Positions 34,482 through 43,826 of a stretch of DNA of 64,000 nucleotides are shown here, piece by piece (the first letter of the stretch is position 1; every line of letters starts with the position of its first letter). The notes under the pieces are model-generated. The model was not told the origin of the DNA. It did no database searches and saw only the letters and a program-made list of their open reading frames with translations. This DNA comes from Pseudaminobacter soli (ex Zhang et al. 2022) (lineage in GTDB: Bacteria; Pseudomonadota; Alphaproteobacteria; Rhizobiales; Rhizobiaceae): NCBI RefSeq assembly GCF_014595955.1, contig NZ_JABVCF010000022.1:1-64000 (forward strand). Reading direction: 5' to 3'. The translations under genes and the position numbers were made by a program.

Positions 34482-34988
34482 ATGATCAATTCCGATGATT
34501 TCAGAGAAGCCATGCAGCGCTTCGCCGGTCCGGTGACAGCCATCACTACAATCGAGAATGGCGTTCCCAGCGGACTGATGGCTACCGCGGTCTGCAGCTT
34601 GTCTGCCGATCCGCCGTCTTTGATAGCCTGCATCAACAAGGCGGCCACAGCACATGACACGATATTGCGGCAAGGTTTCTTCGGCGTGTCGGTATTGCCC
34701 GACACGCTACGGGCCTTCGCCGACCATTTCGACAGGGCCAAGGGGGCCGACCGCTTTCAAGGCGCTCTCTGGATCATGCAAACAACTCGTGCGTCGCTGC
34801 TGGCCGGCGCATCCGTGGCATTCGACTGCCGAATCGCGCATGTTCCCGATGGATACAGCCACTCGATCCTCATCGGCATCATCAACGAAATTCTTCTTCC
34901 GAATGAGAATGCCGACAAATGTCTCCTGTGGCACCGCAAAGGATTCGTCAGCGTCGCTGCCCAGGCTCGGGAAAGCCAGTCTGGTTGA
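34482..34988 (+). CDS. flavin reductase family protein
   Basis: The ATG at 34482 has a GGAGGGAA site and gives a 168-residue protein of the split-barrel FMN-binding flavin reductase type. Signatures are FAGPVTAITTIENGVPSGLM near residue 14 and ATAVCSLSADPPSLIACINK near 34, which binds the isoalloxazine phosphate, with DTILRQGFFGVSVLP following. These enzymes use NAD(P)H to supply reduced flavin to a monooxygenase partner. No partner is adjacent; a luciferase-like monooxygenase lies 7 kb away (41707) but a link is speculative. Confidence 0.88.
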   Translation: MINSDDFREAMQRFAGPVTAITTIENGVPSGLMATAVCSLSADPPSLIACINKAATAHDTILRQGFFGVSVLPDTLRAFADHFDRAKGADRFQGALWIMQTTRASLLAGASVAFDCRIAHVPDGYSHSILIGIINEILLPNENADKCLLWHRKGFVSVAAQARESQSG

Positions 34989-35344
34989 ATGAACATGCGA
35001 GTTGACAACGTCAATCATGAGACGTCGTCGACTAAGGTAGTCCCATGGTCACGTTACGTCGGTGTCAGGGGGCCCGAAGGTCCTTTCGCAAATCCGAGCC
35101 GCGAAGCTGCCAGGCCCTCTCGGCCCCAGGCTGCCGGGCCGCAATGCGGCCATGTCGGCCGTAGAGATCAGCTTAACCGCTTCCTGAGAGGGGACGTGGC
35201 CAGCGACCATGCTGGAGGTCGTGTTGCGCCATGGGCCGGCTAAGGCATGAATGATCGTCGACGGCATCCGTGACGCCACGGAACACTACCGGGTGCATCT
35301 AGTTCGTTGTTCGATGCGGCCTCGTTCACGTCCGAAAGGAACGC
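34989..35344. other. intergenic stretch without a recognisable gene
   Basis: The 356 bases before the quinoprotein gene show no clear gene. A minus-strand frame (35049-35279) includes an unfamiliar protein-like segment, but no family was recognised. Confidence 0.4.
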
Positions 35345-36945
35345 ATGATGAACAACCTCAATCGATCGGCCGCGATCGTCACCTGGGCACTCTTGACCTG
35401 CGTGGGGGTGCCGACGGTCGGTCAGGCCGATAATCAACAGCCGAATACCGATTGGCGAGGCTATAATGGCGGCTACGACGCCACACGGTTCTCGCCGCTG
35501 ACGCAGATCGACACTAAAAACGTCGCTATCCTCCAGGAATTGGCGCGGTTCCAAATTCCGGAAACGATGAGCTTTCAGTCGGAGCCCGTCGTGATCGGTG
35601 ATACGATCTACGTGACAACCCGGGAAAACACCTACGCCATCGACGCGCGAACAGGGGCGCAACGTTGGGTGAGACATCACCAGTTGGCCGACCCTGGAAG
35701 TCCCGGCCGGCTCGGCCGCGGCGTCGCCTATTCCGACGGCCACCTGTTCAGGGGCTTGGTTGACGGACACGTGCTTTCACTCGACGCGAAGACCGGCGAC
35801 GTCATCTGGGACGTGGTCGGCGCCGACATCAAGGCAGGCGAGTTCTATACCGCTGCGCCCGTCGTGTGGGACGGACGCGTCTACCTCGGCAACGCGGGAA
35901 GCGACTATGGCGGCATCGGCCACGTCCGGGCATTCGATGCAAAGACGGGCCAGCTCTTGTGGAACTTCGATACCGTTCCGTCCACCGGGGACGCTGCCAA
36001 GACGTGGCCGGAGGATCCAAGCAGGTCAAGGCCGGCGGCGGCACGTACTCGTCCTACGCGCTCGATCCCGAGGCCGGACTTCTCTATTCGCCGGTCGGCA
36101 ACCCCGGTCCGGACTTCGTTCGCGATTACCGCAAGGGCGACAATCTCTACACCAGCAGCGTGATCGTCCTGGACGCCAAGACCGGAGAACTGAAGGGATA
36201 TCATCAACTGGTGAAGAACGATTTTCACGATTGGGACCTGGCGGCGAGCCCCATTCTGTTCACGTCGAAAACGGGGCGGAAGATGGTCGCCGTGGCGGGC
36301 AAGAATGGCTACCTCTACGGCCTGAGCCGCGATCTGAACGATGTGTTCTTCCGGACGCCGGTCACGCGGGTCGAGAACGTCGATGCGCCGCTGACTGCGG
36401 AAGGAACGCGCTTCCTGCCCGGCACCCAGGGCGGTACCAACTGGTACGGCCCGTCCTATTCGCCGCCCCTGAATGCGCTGTTCGTTCCAGCAATTGACTG
36501 GGCGACGACGATCAAGCTCGCCGCACCAGGCAGCCTAAAGCACGACCCGCCCAAGCCATTCATCGGATCGGCCAACGGATTCGGCGAGCAGGACCCCCAG
36601 GATCAGCGGTTCGGCCACGTCACCGCCGTCGACGCCGACAGCGGTCAGGTAATCTGGAAATACGACGCGGATACCTTGATGGTGGCACCAGTCACCCCGA
36701 CCGCGGGCGGCGTGCTTTTCACCGGCGACACGAAAGGGAACTTCCTCGCCTTTGATGCGGCGACCGGACGCGTGCTGCTGAAGAGGGATTTGGGAGACCC
36801 CATCGGCGGCGGAATCTCGACCTACATGCTCGACGGCACCCAGTACGTGGCCGTCTCGGGCGGCATGAAGAACCCGATTATCCAGAGCGACAGCGGCCCG
36901 GCCTGGGTTGCGATCTTCGCCTTGCCCGGCCAGCCGAAGTTGTAG
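35345..36945 (+). pseudogene. PQQ-dependent dehydrogenase (quinoprotein), frame-shifted
   Basis: The ATG at 35345 follows AAAGGAA and a signal-like N-terminus (IVTWALLTCVGVPTVGQA). It is the start of a periplasmic eight-bladed quinoprotein. The blades are visible: TDWRGYNGGYDATRFSPL, NTYAIDARTGAQRWVR, GHVLSLDAKTGDVIW, HVRAFDAKTGQLLWNF, GYLYGLSRDLNDV and AVDADSGQVIWKYD. The first frame fails near 36012 (TWPEDPSRSRP), and the correct continuation (GGSKQVKAGGGTYSSYALD) appears one base out and runs to the stop at 36945. Total length without the break would be about 533 residues. Related enzymes oxidise alcohols or sugars, passing electrons to a cytochrome. It is intact apart from the single lost base. 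Confidence 0.78.
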
Positions 36946-37505
36946 ACTTGCCCCGGCGCGGTGCCATGAATTGCGTGATTATCCCTGGGCAACGACCGGG
37001 TCGGCCGGCATGATGTGCTCGGCCCGGGCTTGGTAGTGAAACTTCGAGCGCCAGGTCACGAAATTGAGCGGGCGCTGTGTTATGGCATCGGAGTTGAGAG
37101 CTTTTCCTCCCAGGTGCGGGCCCGTTGGTCCGCCCGGGCCAAGCCGCTCTGCATGAAATTCAGACGCTATGAGATGTTTTAGCGCCTCTGTCACTCGGGG
37201 TTGAAGGATTTGTTCGACCTGCTGAACGTAAAGGATTGATGTCCAGACTTCAGAGTACCAGTGGCAGCTTCGCCCGCATTGTTCCCGAAAGCGGACCGGC
37301 AGAACACGGCCCTCAGCCTCCGACAACTCTGCGCCCGCAAGCGGTCCACTCGCCGCGCGAAGGACTGCGGTCGTTGCTGTGGTGCCCTCGACCGACCGAA
37401 ATGCTCGCCTGAGGAGGCTGGGATAGGCTGTGGCAGGGCTGACGGTGTTACGCTGTCGTATATCGCGACCGTACCTGAAAGCTTCGCAGCAGCCATGCCC
37501 AGCAG
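36946..37505. other. convergent intergenic stretch without a recognised gene
   Basis: No family was recognised in the 560 bases. A minus-strand frame ending at 36979 reads NSDAITQRPLNFVTWRSKFH and may be a decayed gene tail. Otherwise the bases resemble non-coding rhizobial filler. Confidence 0.4.
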
Positions 37506-38297
37506 CTACCTGTTCATGTCGGCTAATGCGTCACGCATGGCGGTGCTGGTGATGCCGAACACGCCCCCGTAAGGAATTTCGAGGTCAACAATTGCGAACA
37601 TCACGCTGGCGATCGCAACGACCCCAATCCCGAGAACGACAGCTCCAAGCAGGCGCCGCGGAATCTGGAGCCCAAAGCTGAGGAAGACGAGCACCAGCCA
37701 AAAGCTCAGTATTCCGCTGAACCAATCAGGGGAAGTTCCAATTGCATCTTCGATGACAGCCCAGCGGCTTTCCTGCACCAGAGCGAAATCCGCTCGGCAT
37801 CTTGCGGCTATGTTCGCATGCGATGCATCGCTCGGCGCTTCGGTATCGATCGCCAAGCCGATTTCATTCATGAGAGCGCTCAACGTGGCATCTTCCCCGG
37901 TTATCGCCATTCCCCGCGTATCGGGGGTGCCGGGCACAAGCGGCGCGGGCTCGCGCCGCCAAGTGCTGGCTATCACGGCGGCCGTATATTGCCGTAAGCG
38001 AATGCGAGTTGGTTCCATTGTGGGGCCAAGGTCTCGTAGACACTGGTCGAGACGTGCCAGTTTGGAGGCGTAAACTGAGCGGTCTTTATCGGCGGCGTCG
38101 AATGTGGATTTTGCCGTCGACAGTTGTAGACCGAGAACCAAAGCGGCAAAGGTGACGAGAAGTCCCGTCACGAGCGCCAGCGCATCCATGTTCTCTTTCG
38201 ACAATTGGTCTTCGTGGAGACGAACACGTAGGATCATTCCGGCGATAGCGCTTAGGCTGAAGAGAACCAAAAAAGCCAGTCCGTACAAGAATTCCAT
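37506..38297 (-). CDS. DUF4239-type membrane protein
   Basis: The 263-residue protein has four or so membrane helices: one at residues 3-23, one at about 40-60 (ALALVTGLLVTFAALVLGLQ) and two near the C-terminus (ILSFWLVLVFLSFGLQI, LLGAVVLGIGVVAIASVMF). A cytoplasmic or periplasmic middle domain holds conserved RQYTAAVI. The pattern matches uncharacterised bestrophin-like DUF4239 proteins. There is no operon partner. Function is unknown. Confidence 0.8.
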   Translation of the reverse strand: MEFLYGLAFLVLFSLSAIAGMILRVRLHEDQLSKENMDALALVTGLLVTFAALVLGLQLSTAKSTFDAADKDRSVYASKLARLDQCLRDLGPTMEPTRIRLRQYTAAVIASTWRREPAPLVPGTPDTRGMAITGEDATLSALMNEIGLAIDTEAPSDASHANIAARCRADFALVQESRWAVIEDAIGTSPDWFSGILSFWLVLVFLSFGLQIPRRLLGAVVLGIGVVAIASVMFAIVDLEIPYGGVFGITSTAMRDALADMNR

Positions 38298-38848
38298 GGT
38301 GCAAAATGTCCGTTGGACCGATTGAGCCTGGACATCAAAGACTATGTTCGACTTAGCGTTGCGAAGGTCGTCGGCAAGCGTGGCCGGGATGACAGTTCCT
38401 GGCCACCGCAGGCCCAGGCAGCGCTATTTCATTTTGCGGGCAGGCCTGGTTCCTAAGACGACGCCCGGGGGTTTGAAGATCCAGGGAATGTCCCCTGAAG
38501 GGGACTTCCTTAGGGCGTACCATGGATGACCGCTTTGCGCCGAACTCGGCCATTGAGGTCCGCTTGGCTACTGCCTGAAATCGGACGCTACCGGAGACCA
38601 AGCATGGGGGGCGCGGTCGCACCGATACCGTTCTCAAATTGTCAAAGTCGACGGCTCGATTTGAGCGCTTTCGACCTTGGGACATGCGTTCAAAGCGAGA
38701 ATGCAGCAGGTATCGACGCTCGCGCATGAACGAGCGCGGAACGCCATTCTCCCTGTCCTGTCCGGGCGGAATGCAGGGAAGTCGGGTGGATTGAACCGCT
38801 CCAAAACCACAAGGGGTGCCCACCCCGATTGGGGGTGGGCACGATGGG
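38298..38848. other. intergenic stretch with a strong terminator and no gene
   Basis: The 551 bases between the DUF4239 gene and the MBL-fold hydrolase hold only non-coding frames and the terminator at 38816-38842. Confidence 0.45.
38816..38842 (-). terminator. strong hairpin terminator of the MBL-fold gene
   Basis: GTGCCCACCCC and GGGGTGGGCAC form a perfect 11-base stem around a 5-base loop, seven bases beyond the stop codon of the minus-strand gene. On the minus strand it is followed by a GGTTTTGG stretch, a short T-run. Confidence 0.75.
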
Positions 38849-39733
38849 TCAGAACTTCAGGATTTCGCCATCCGCGGGAATCAGGACACGATCCTGGATA
38901 CCATTCTGCTCGACATATTCCCGCAGTTCCTCGCGGCTCAACGTCATGTGGTTGATCGCATCCATATGGCTGGCGACGATGGTGGCGCTCGGTGCAGCCT
39001 TATGCGCGCGGAGCACGTCGTCCTTGCTCATGATGATGGACCCGGTGTAGCCAACCATGCGAGCCTCGCCGGCGTTCAGGATGATGACATCGGGGTTGAA
39101 CTTGGCCAGGCTCTGATCGACCTCGCTGCGCCAAATGGTATCGCCGACGAGGTAGACGGTTGGCGAGTCCGGCGCCTGGAAGACGATACCCATGGCCGCC
39201 CCCAGGAACTCCGCCAACTGGCTGTTGGCGTACATCTCATCCGTACCGTGCTGTCCGCCTGTCTTCGTCAAGCGCACGCCTTCGAAAACGGTGTTCTCAC
39301 CGACGATGCGAACATCGGTGAAGCCCTGCGCACGAATGATCTTGGCGTCGGCTTCATTCTGCACGAACAAAGGGACACCCTTAGGGACGAACTGATGCTC
39401 GCCACCGTCCCAGTGGTCGAGGTGGGTATGGGTCACGATCACCGCATCCACGCCCTTCATGACGTCCTCGGCCGGCATCGGAAGCTCGACCAGCGGGTTG
39501 CGCCGATCGCTGCGGAAAGTCCCCTCGAAGCCCGGATATGCGCCCTTCCTCGCCAGCAGGGGATCGACGAGGAAGGTCTTGCCTGCGTAGCTGATTTTCG
39601 CTGTGGCGTTGCGGATCTGCTGCATCTGCACCGATGCCGCGCTGGACGTTGATGTGGCTTCGGCGGCTGCTTGTCCCGATATGCCTGCCGCTCCGAGGGC
39701 CAGGGAAATCGCGATGGCACGTATGACTGTCAT
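38849..39733 (-). CDS. exported MBL-fold metallohydrolase (UlaG/lactonase-like)
   Basis: The start at 39733 gives a signal peptide (MTVIRAIAISLALGAAGISG and onward to AAA), so the 294-residue enzyme is periplasmic. The metallo-beta-lactamase fold is shown by VIVTHTHLDHWD near residue 98 with the metal-binding His and Asp cluster. GQHGT, VGDTIWR with the bridging Asp, and SHMDAINHMT follow. The arrangement matches L-ascorbate lactonase (UlaG)-type or RomA-like hydrolases; the substrate is not known. The gene is divergent from the AraC-type regulator at 40178. Confidence 0.85.
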   Translation of the reverse strand: MTVIRAIAISLALGAAGISGQAAAEATSTSSAASVQMQQIRNATAKISYAGKTFLVDPLLARKGAYPGFEGTFRSDRRNPLVELPMPAEDVMKGVDAVIVTHTHLDHWDGGEHQFVPKGVPLFVQNEADAKIIRAQGFTDVRIVGENTVFEGVRLTKTGGQHGTDEMYANSQLAEFLGAAMGIVFQAPDSPTVYLVGDTIWRSEVDQSLAKFNPDVIILNAGEARMVGYTGSIIMSKDDVLRAHKAAPSATIVASHMDAINHMTLSREELREYVEQNGIQDRVLIPADGEILKF

Positions 39734-40177
39734 TGGCTGCAAGTTGCTGCTCCAGAAACGAGGTTGATGACGAGCGGCATTGTGGCCACATCGCCATTCT
39801 CGAACAGCGGCCTGCGTGACAACTATCGAAACTTTTGGGCCACAGCGCCGAGGGCCGCAAAGCCTCGCTCGACGCAGCATGCCGAGTTCCGCCTCGCGCC
39901 CGGGCCGCCGGTGGGCCGGGGTGGCAATGGTGCAGGGGCAGGCGATGATCAGGCCGCGAGGGCGCTCACGGGCGCGAGCGCGCGTTCATGTCGGCTAAAG
40001 GGCGCAGTAGGGACGGGCTCCCTCGCGGCGCCCAGAATGAAGTGAGAGTCCGGACGAACACCGGGAGGGTGGAGCGAGCGGTCAGGGAGAGCCGCCCCTT
40101 CCTCCGGCGTGGGCGTGTTGACCCGAATGATGATAGCCGATACATCCGGGCCAAACGTCCCGTCCCCTGTGAGCGTC
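39734..40177. other. divergent intergenic stretch
   Basis: The 444 bases between the MBL-fold gene and the AraC-type gene contain no recognised gene. The promoters of both genes should lie here. No clear operator was seen. Confidence 0.45.
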
Positions 40178-41149
40178 ATGTCCCCCGTGCATGTTGCCGT
40201 GCTTGCCTTTGACGGCGTGAGTTTGTTCCATTTGACGGTTCCCGAAACGGTTCTTGGAACGAGCTTCGCGTCTCCTGGCTGCCCCCTCTATAAAATCGAT
40301 TACTGCGCCGTGACCCCGGGCATGGTCTGCACCGATACGGGGCTTCAAATCCGGGTGCCGGACGGCCTCAATGCCCTGGCGCAGGCCGATTTGATCATCG
40401 TGCCCGCGTGGGAAGATACTGAGGCTCGGGCGCCGGACGCCTTGACCGAAGCCCTACGCGAGGCCCATTCCCGCGGAAAACTCATTGTCGGGCTGTGCCT
40501 CGGGGCGTTCGTGTTGGGGGATGCCGGCCTGCTGGATGGCCGACAGGCGACAACCCATTGGGTGGCGCGCGAGGCATTCGCGCGGCGTTTTCCCACGACG
40601 AACTTCCGCCCGGACGTGCTCTATGTCGCAGACGGCAACATCGTCACTTCGGCCGGGACCGTCGCTGCCATCGATTGCTGCCTGAACCTGGTTCGCGAAC
40701 GTCACGGCGCCGATGCGGCAAATCGCACGGCCAGGATGCTGGTCACGCCACCCCACAGGCAGGGCGGACAGGCGCAATACATCGAACAGCCCGTGCCACA
40801 CTTCCCGTGCGAGAGCAGACTGCCCGGCGTTCTGGAATGGGCACTGGAGCACCTGTCAGAATCTCTGACCGTGGATGTCCTGGCGGACGTTGCCCACATG
40901 AGCCGCCGCTCCTTCACGAGGCGCTTTCGAGAGGCAACGGGGACGACCTTGACGAAGTGGCTGAATGCCCAGCGCGTCGTTAGGGCGCAGCAATTGCTCG
41001 AGACCACCGAGTTGCCGATCGAACACATTGCCCATGAAGTCGGCTTCGGGACACCGCTGTCGATGCGGCAGCAGTTCGCCGCACAACTGGGTACGTCCCC
41101 GTCCGACTATAGGCGCACGTTCTGCAATACCAGACGCGCGGGGCTATGA
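40178..41149 (+). CDS. FtrA-like AraC regulator with DJ-1/PfpI N-terminal domain
   Basis: The ATG at 40178 starts the usual HVAVLAFDGVSLFHLTVPET; in-frame GTG/ATG starts upstream (40109 to 40130) are also possible. The 323-residue protein has a GATase1-like DJ-1/PfpI domain (about 5-165, with KLIVGLCLGAFVLGDAGLLD and the nucleophile-elbow Cys). A C-terminal AraC domain follows (about 210-310, SLTVDVLADVAHMSRRSFTR and PIEHIAHEVGFGTPLSMRQQ). FtrA-type regulators activate catabolic genes when they sense a small molecule. It may control the divergent MBL-fold gene or the luciferase-like gene at 41707. Confidence 0.88.
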   Translation: MSPVHVAVLAFDGVSLFHLTVPETVLGTSFASPGCPLYKIDYCAVTPGMVCTDTGLQIRVPDGLNALAQADLIIVPAWEDTEARAPDALTEALREAHSRGKLIVGLCLGAFVLGDAGLLDGRQATTHWVAREAFARRFPTTNFRPDVLYVADGNIVTSAGTVAAIDCCLNLVRERHGADAANRTARMLVTPPHRQGGQAQYIEQPVPHFPCESRLPGVLEWALEHLSESLTVDVLADVAHMSRRSFTRRFREATGTTLTKWLNAQRVVRAQQLLETTELPIEHIAHEVGFGTPLSMRQQFAAQLGTSPSDYRRTFCNTRRAGL

Positions 41150-41539
41150 CCGGGTGCTTGCCCGTGTATCGAACGCGTTGAAACGCTGGCGATACTCGCT
41201 GGGCGTCAACCTGACGACCTTGGCGAACACCTTTCGAAAGGCCCCCGGATCGGTGTACCCGGCTTGGCAGGCGGCCTGCGCCCCGAAAAGCCCGCCGCAC
41301 TGCAACAATTCACAGGTCCTGCTGACACGAAGTCTCTGAGCGTATTCCGACGTCGTCATTCCCGTCGCCCTACGGAACCGGCGCAGACGCTCCAAGCGAG
41401 ATAGCTCTGGCTCCGTCGCCTGAAGCCAGCGCTGCGCCTTGAGCACTGCCGCATCGCCATGCGCTAGCCGTGGGAAAAGACGCTGTTCACGTCTCGGGGG
41501 GTCGACCAGCAGGAACTTTGCCGTCTGCGCCGCGAGCAC
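41144..41539 (-). pseudogene. C-terminal remnant of a second AraC-type regulator
   Basis: The minus-strand frame reads RFRRATGMTTSEYAQRLRVS, then CELLQCGGLFGAQAACQAGY, then DPGAFRKVFAKVVRLTPSEY, which is the tail of an FtrA-type AraC protein. The segment between LERLRRF and the preceding DPPRREQRLFPRLAHGDA is too short to be a complete first helix-turn-helix, and the DJ-1/PfpI domain is missing. It overlaps the end of the intact regulator by six bases and runs in the opposite direction. Confidence 0.65.
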
Positions 41540-41706
41540 GGCGAACCTATGACCTCATTGTTCCCAGCGTAGAATGCATGTTGGCCCAAAACGAGTGATA
41601 GCTGTCTTACGGGTCAATTGCCGTAACTCGGGAAAAGGCCCAACTGCATCGCGGGAGAGGCGCGAGCTGCGCCACCAGAAATCGAGATGCTTTTGGAGAC
41701 CACCAA

Positions 41707-42792
41707 ATGAGTTCACGGATCTTCGGCATGCGCGCCGGTAACGCCCCGGTGCCCATTTCCATCCTCGATTTCGCCATGGCAGGTCGAGGCTCAATGGCGC
41801 GAGAGGCGTTGAACGCCAGCATCGAATTGGCCAAGTTGGTGGATCGGCGCGGTTTCAGCCGGTACTGGGTTGCCGAGCACCATTCCATGCCCGGCGTCAC
41901 CACGTCATCGCCGCCGCTGCTGCTGGCGCGTCTGGTGGGCGAGACCAAGCGGATACGTCTGGGCGCAGGCGACATGATGCTGCCGAACTTTCCCCCGCTG
42001 GTCGTGGCCGAACAGTTCGGTCTTTTGGCCTCAATGGCGCCGGGTCGTATCGACCTCGGCATCGGGCGCGCGCCGGGTACCGACATGACCACCGCTGTTG
42101 CCTTGCGCCGCGGCCAGATCGGGACTGAGGATTTCCCGGCCCAACTCATGGAACTGCTGGCCTTCCTCGACGCCGATTTTCCTGCGGGCAATCCCTATGG
42201 AGGCCGCGTGAATGCCGTACCGGGACCGTGGCAGGATCGTGAGAACGGGATACCGCGCTCTTTCGAGCGACCACCCGTCTGGTTGCTCGGATCCTCCGGC
42301 TATTCAGCGCAGCTAGCTGCCCATCTCGGCTTCCCGTTCGCCTTCGCCGCGCACCTGGCCGATGAAAACCTGGAGATTGCGCTTGACCTTTATCGCAGCA
42401 GCTTCAGGCCCTCGGCCATTCTCGACCGGCCTTATGTCATTGTCAGTTCCGGCGTCATGGCGGCCGACGACGAACACGAGGCGCGCCGGCAGTCCTGGGC
42501 GTACTCCCACGCCATGATGCGAATGTCGCAGGGCAAGTCCTTCGTCGTGCCGACGCCCGAGGAGGCCGAGATCTATCCCTACACAAGTCGAGAACGGCAG
42601 ATAATCGGGATGTGGGACGCCAAGACCATGGTTGGAACCGGCGAGCAGGTGGTCGAAAAGCTCAATGCCCGACAGAAGCTGACGGACGCTGACGAGATGA
42701 TGATCTTGAACCTCGGGCATACCCCGTCCGCGATCCATCGCTCCACCGAGTTGATTGCCGACATCTACTGCATGCCGGACCGTGAGGGATAA
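41707..42792 (+). CDS. luciferase-like (LLM class) flavin-dependent monooxygenase
   Basis: The 361-residue protein has the bacterial luciferase TIM-barrel signature: RYWVAEHHSMPGVTTSSPPL near residue 55, IRLGAGDMMLPNFPPLVVAE near 85 and GRIDLGIGRAPG near 115. The ATG follows GGAG. LLM enzymes use FMNH2 from a separate flavin reductase to oxygenate aldehydes, sulfur or nitrogen compounds. The substrate is unknown. Its 3' end overlaps a remnant ArsR gene, and soxC/soxD lie downstream, so a role in sulfur compound metabolism is possible but not shown. Confidence 0.9.
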   Translation: MSSRIFGMRAGNAPVPISILDFAMAGRGSMAREALNASIELAKLVDRRGFSRYWVAEHHSMPGVTTSSPPLLLARLVGETKRIRLGAGDMMLPNFPPLVVAEQFGLLASMAPGRIDLGIGRAPGTDMTTAVALRRGQIGTEDFPAQLMELLAFLDADFPAGNPYGGRVNAVPGPWQDRENGIPRSFERPPVWLLGSSGYSAQLAAHLGFPFAFAAHLADENLEIALDLYRSSFRPSAILDRPYVIVSSGVMAADDEHEARRQSWAYSHAMMRMSQGKSFVVPTPEEAEIYPYTSRERQIIGMWDAKTMVGTGEQVVEKLNARQKLTDADEMMILNLGHTPSAIHRSTELIADIYCMPDREG

Positions 42793-43038
42793 GGTTCGCG
42801 GCGTGTCCCCTCAGCACCTATCGGACTTGCCGGATCGCCTCTTCCCGTCGCGGTTGATGATCGCCTGTGCGCTCGTCGATGGCGAGCGCTCCGTACGTGA
42901 CCTGGAGGATACGCTGGGCATCCGCCAGCCGGGCCTGTCCCAACAGATCGCCGAGTTGCGCGAGGCGGGTTTCATAACGGCCGCAAGGAGTCGAAGGACA
43001 TGTTCTATCGGCTCGCCGACGAGCGGATCGCCGAGTTC
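42782..43038 (+). pseudogene. ArsR-family regulator with a one-base deletion
   Basis: From a GTG overlapping the monooxygenase stop, the frame codes for a winged helix: [20 protein letters not shown] and [18 protein letters not shown] with the recognition helix. At about 42985 the frame breaks ([10 protein letters not shown]). The proper continuation ([18 protein letters not shown]) occurs one base out of frame. The expected C-terminal segment is absent because it runs into a YeeE-like N-terminus. The sox cluster next door often has an ArsR repressor (SoxR), so it could be a degraded one. Confidence 0.65.
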
Positions 43039-43152
43039 ATGACCGAGTTCACTCCCCTTGCCTCCCTGATCGGAGGCGTGATGATCAGCCTGTCGGCCGT
43101 GCTGTTGATGCTGTGGGAGGGGCGCATCGCCGGAATCTCCGGCATCGCCTCA
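43039..43152 (+). pseudogene. N-terminal fragment of a YeeE/YedE-family membrane protein
   Basis: [20 protein letters not shown] continues [17 protein letters not shown], the first membrane helix and loop typical of YeeE/YedE sulfur-compound transporters. The remaining eight or so helices are missing, and the frame continues into unrelated residues up to the soxD gene. The fragment follows the ArsR remnant directly without an intervening stop, so a deletion probably joined the two. Confidence 0.6.
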
Positions 43153-43202
43153 CGGCACGATGACTGGCCGCATGTCGGCCAATCATCGTCACCATTGGGG
43201 CG

Positions 43203-43826
43203 CTATTTTTTCTGGGCGTCAGCCACTGTCCCGATCGGCTGGCAATCAGTCATGCAACGCTCGGCCTTGGTGTCGGGGCGATCGTCGACGATGAAGGCGT
43301 CGCGATTGTGCATTTTCAGTTCCGTCAGCGTCTTGGCGTTAACTTTGGCATCCGCCTCCACCAAGCCGTTGAGGTGATAGATATAGCCGACAACGGAATA
43401 TACCTCTTCAGTGGTCAAGGATTGCGGGGCATCGAGCGGCATTGCCCTGCGAACATAGTCAAACAGGATCGGCGCGTAGGGATACATGCTGCCTGGCGTG
43501 AGGACCCGCGGGTTCTTGTCCATCGAGCCGATGCCGCCGACCATGGTCCCGTACATCGGCCCTCCCTCAGCCTTTTCGCCGTGGCAAGCCTCGCATCGTT
43601 CAGCGAAGACCTCCGCGCCATGAGCCACCGTCCCCTCGCCGGCGGGCAGCCCTTTTCCTGTCGGCGTCTGGATGTCGATGTCCCAAAGCGCAAGATCAGG
43701 TTCGGCGATTGGCTTGCCGAAACCGGAAGTTGGGGGATCGCCGAACGTCTCGGCGTGCAGTGTGGATACAGCCAGCAGAAGCGATGCGCCTGCAGCAACC
43801 ATGATTCCGAAATTAGGCAATCGCAT
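43203..43826 (-). CDS. soxD: SoxD-like cytochrome c (sulfane/sulfite dehydrogenase subunit)
   Basis: The start at 43826 lies inside the end of soxC (14-base overlap) and gives a signal peptide ([20 protein letters not shown]). The 207-residue protein has one CXXCH haem site ([15 protein letters not shown] near residue 74), a later Met likely serving as axial ligand, and a tail AERCMTDC like the C-terminus of SoxD-type proteins. Classical SoxD is dihaem and longer, so this is a monohaem form. With SoxC it should transfer electrons from the molybdopterin subunit to the chain, probably via the pseudoazurin upstream. Confidence 0.82.
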   Translation of the reverse strand: MRLPNFGIMVAAGASLLLAVSTLHAETFGDPPTSGFGKPIAEPDLALWDIDIQTPTGKGLPAGEGTVAHGAEVFAERCEACHGEKAEGGPMYGTMVGGIGSMDKNPRVLTPGSMYPYAPILFDYVRRAMPLDAPQSLTTEEVYSVVGYIYHLNGLVEADAKVNAKTLTELKMHNRDAFIVDDRPDTKAERCMTDCQPIGTVADAQKK

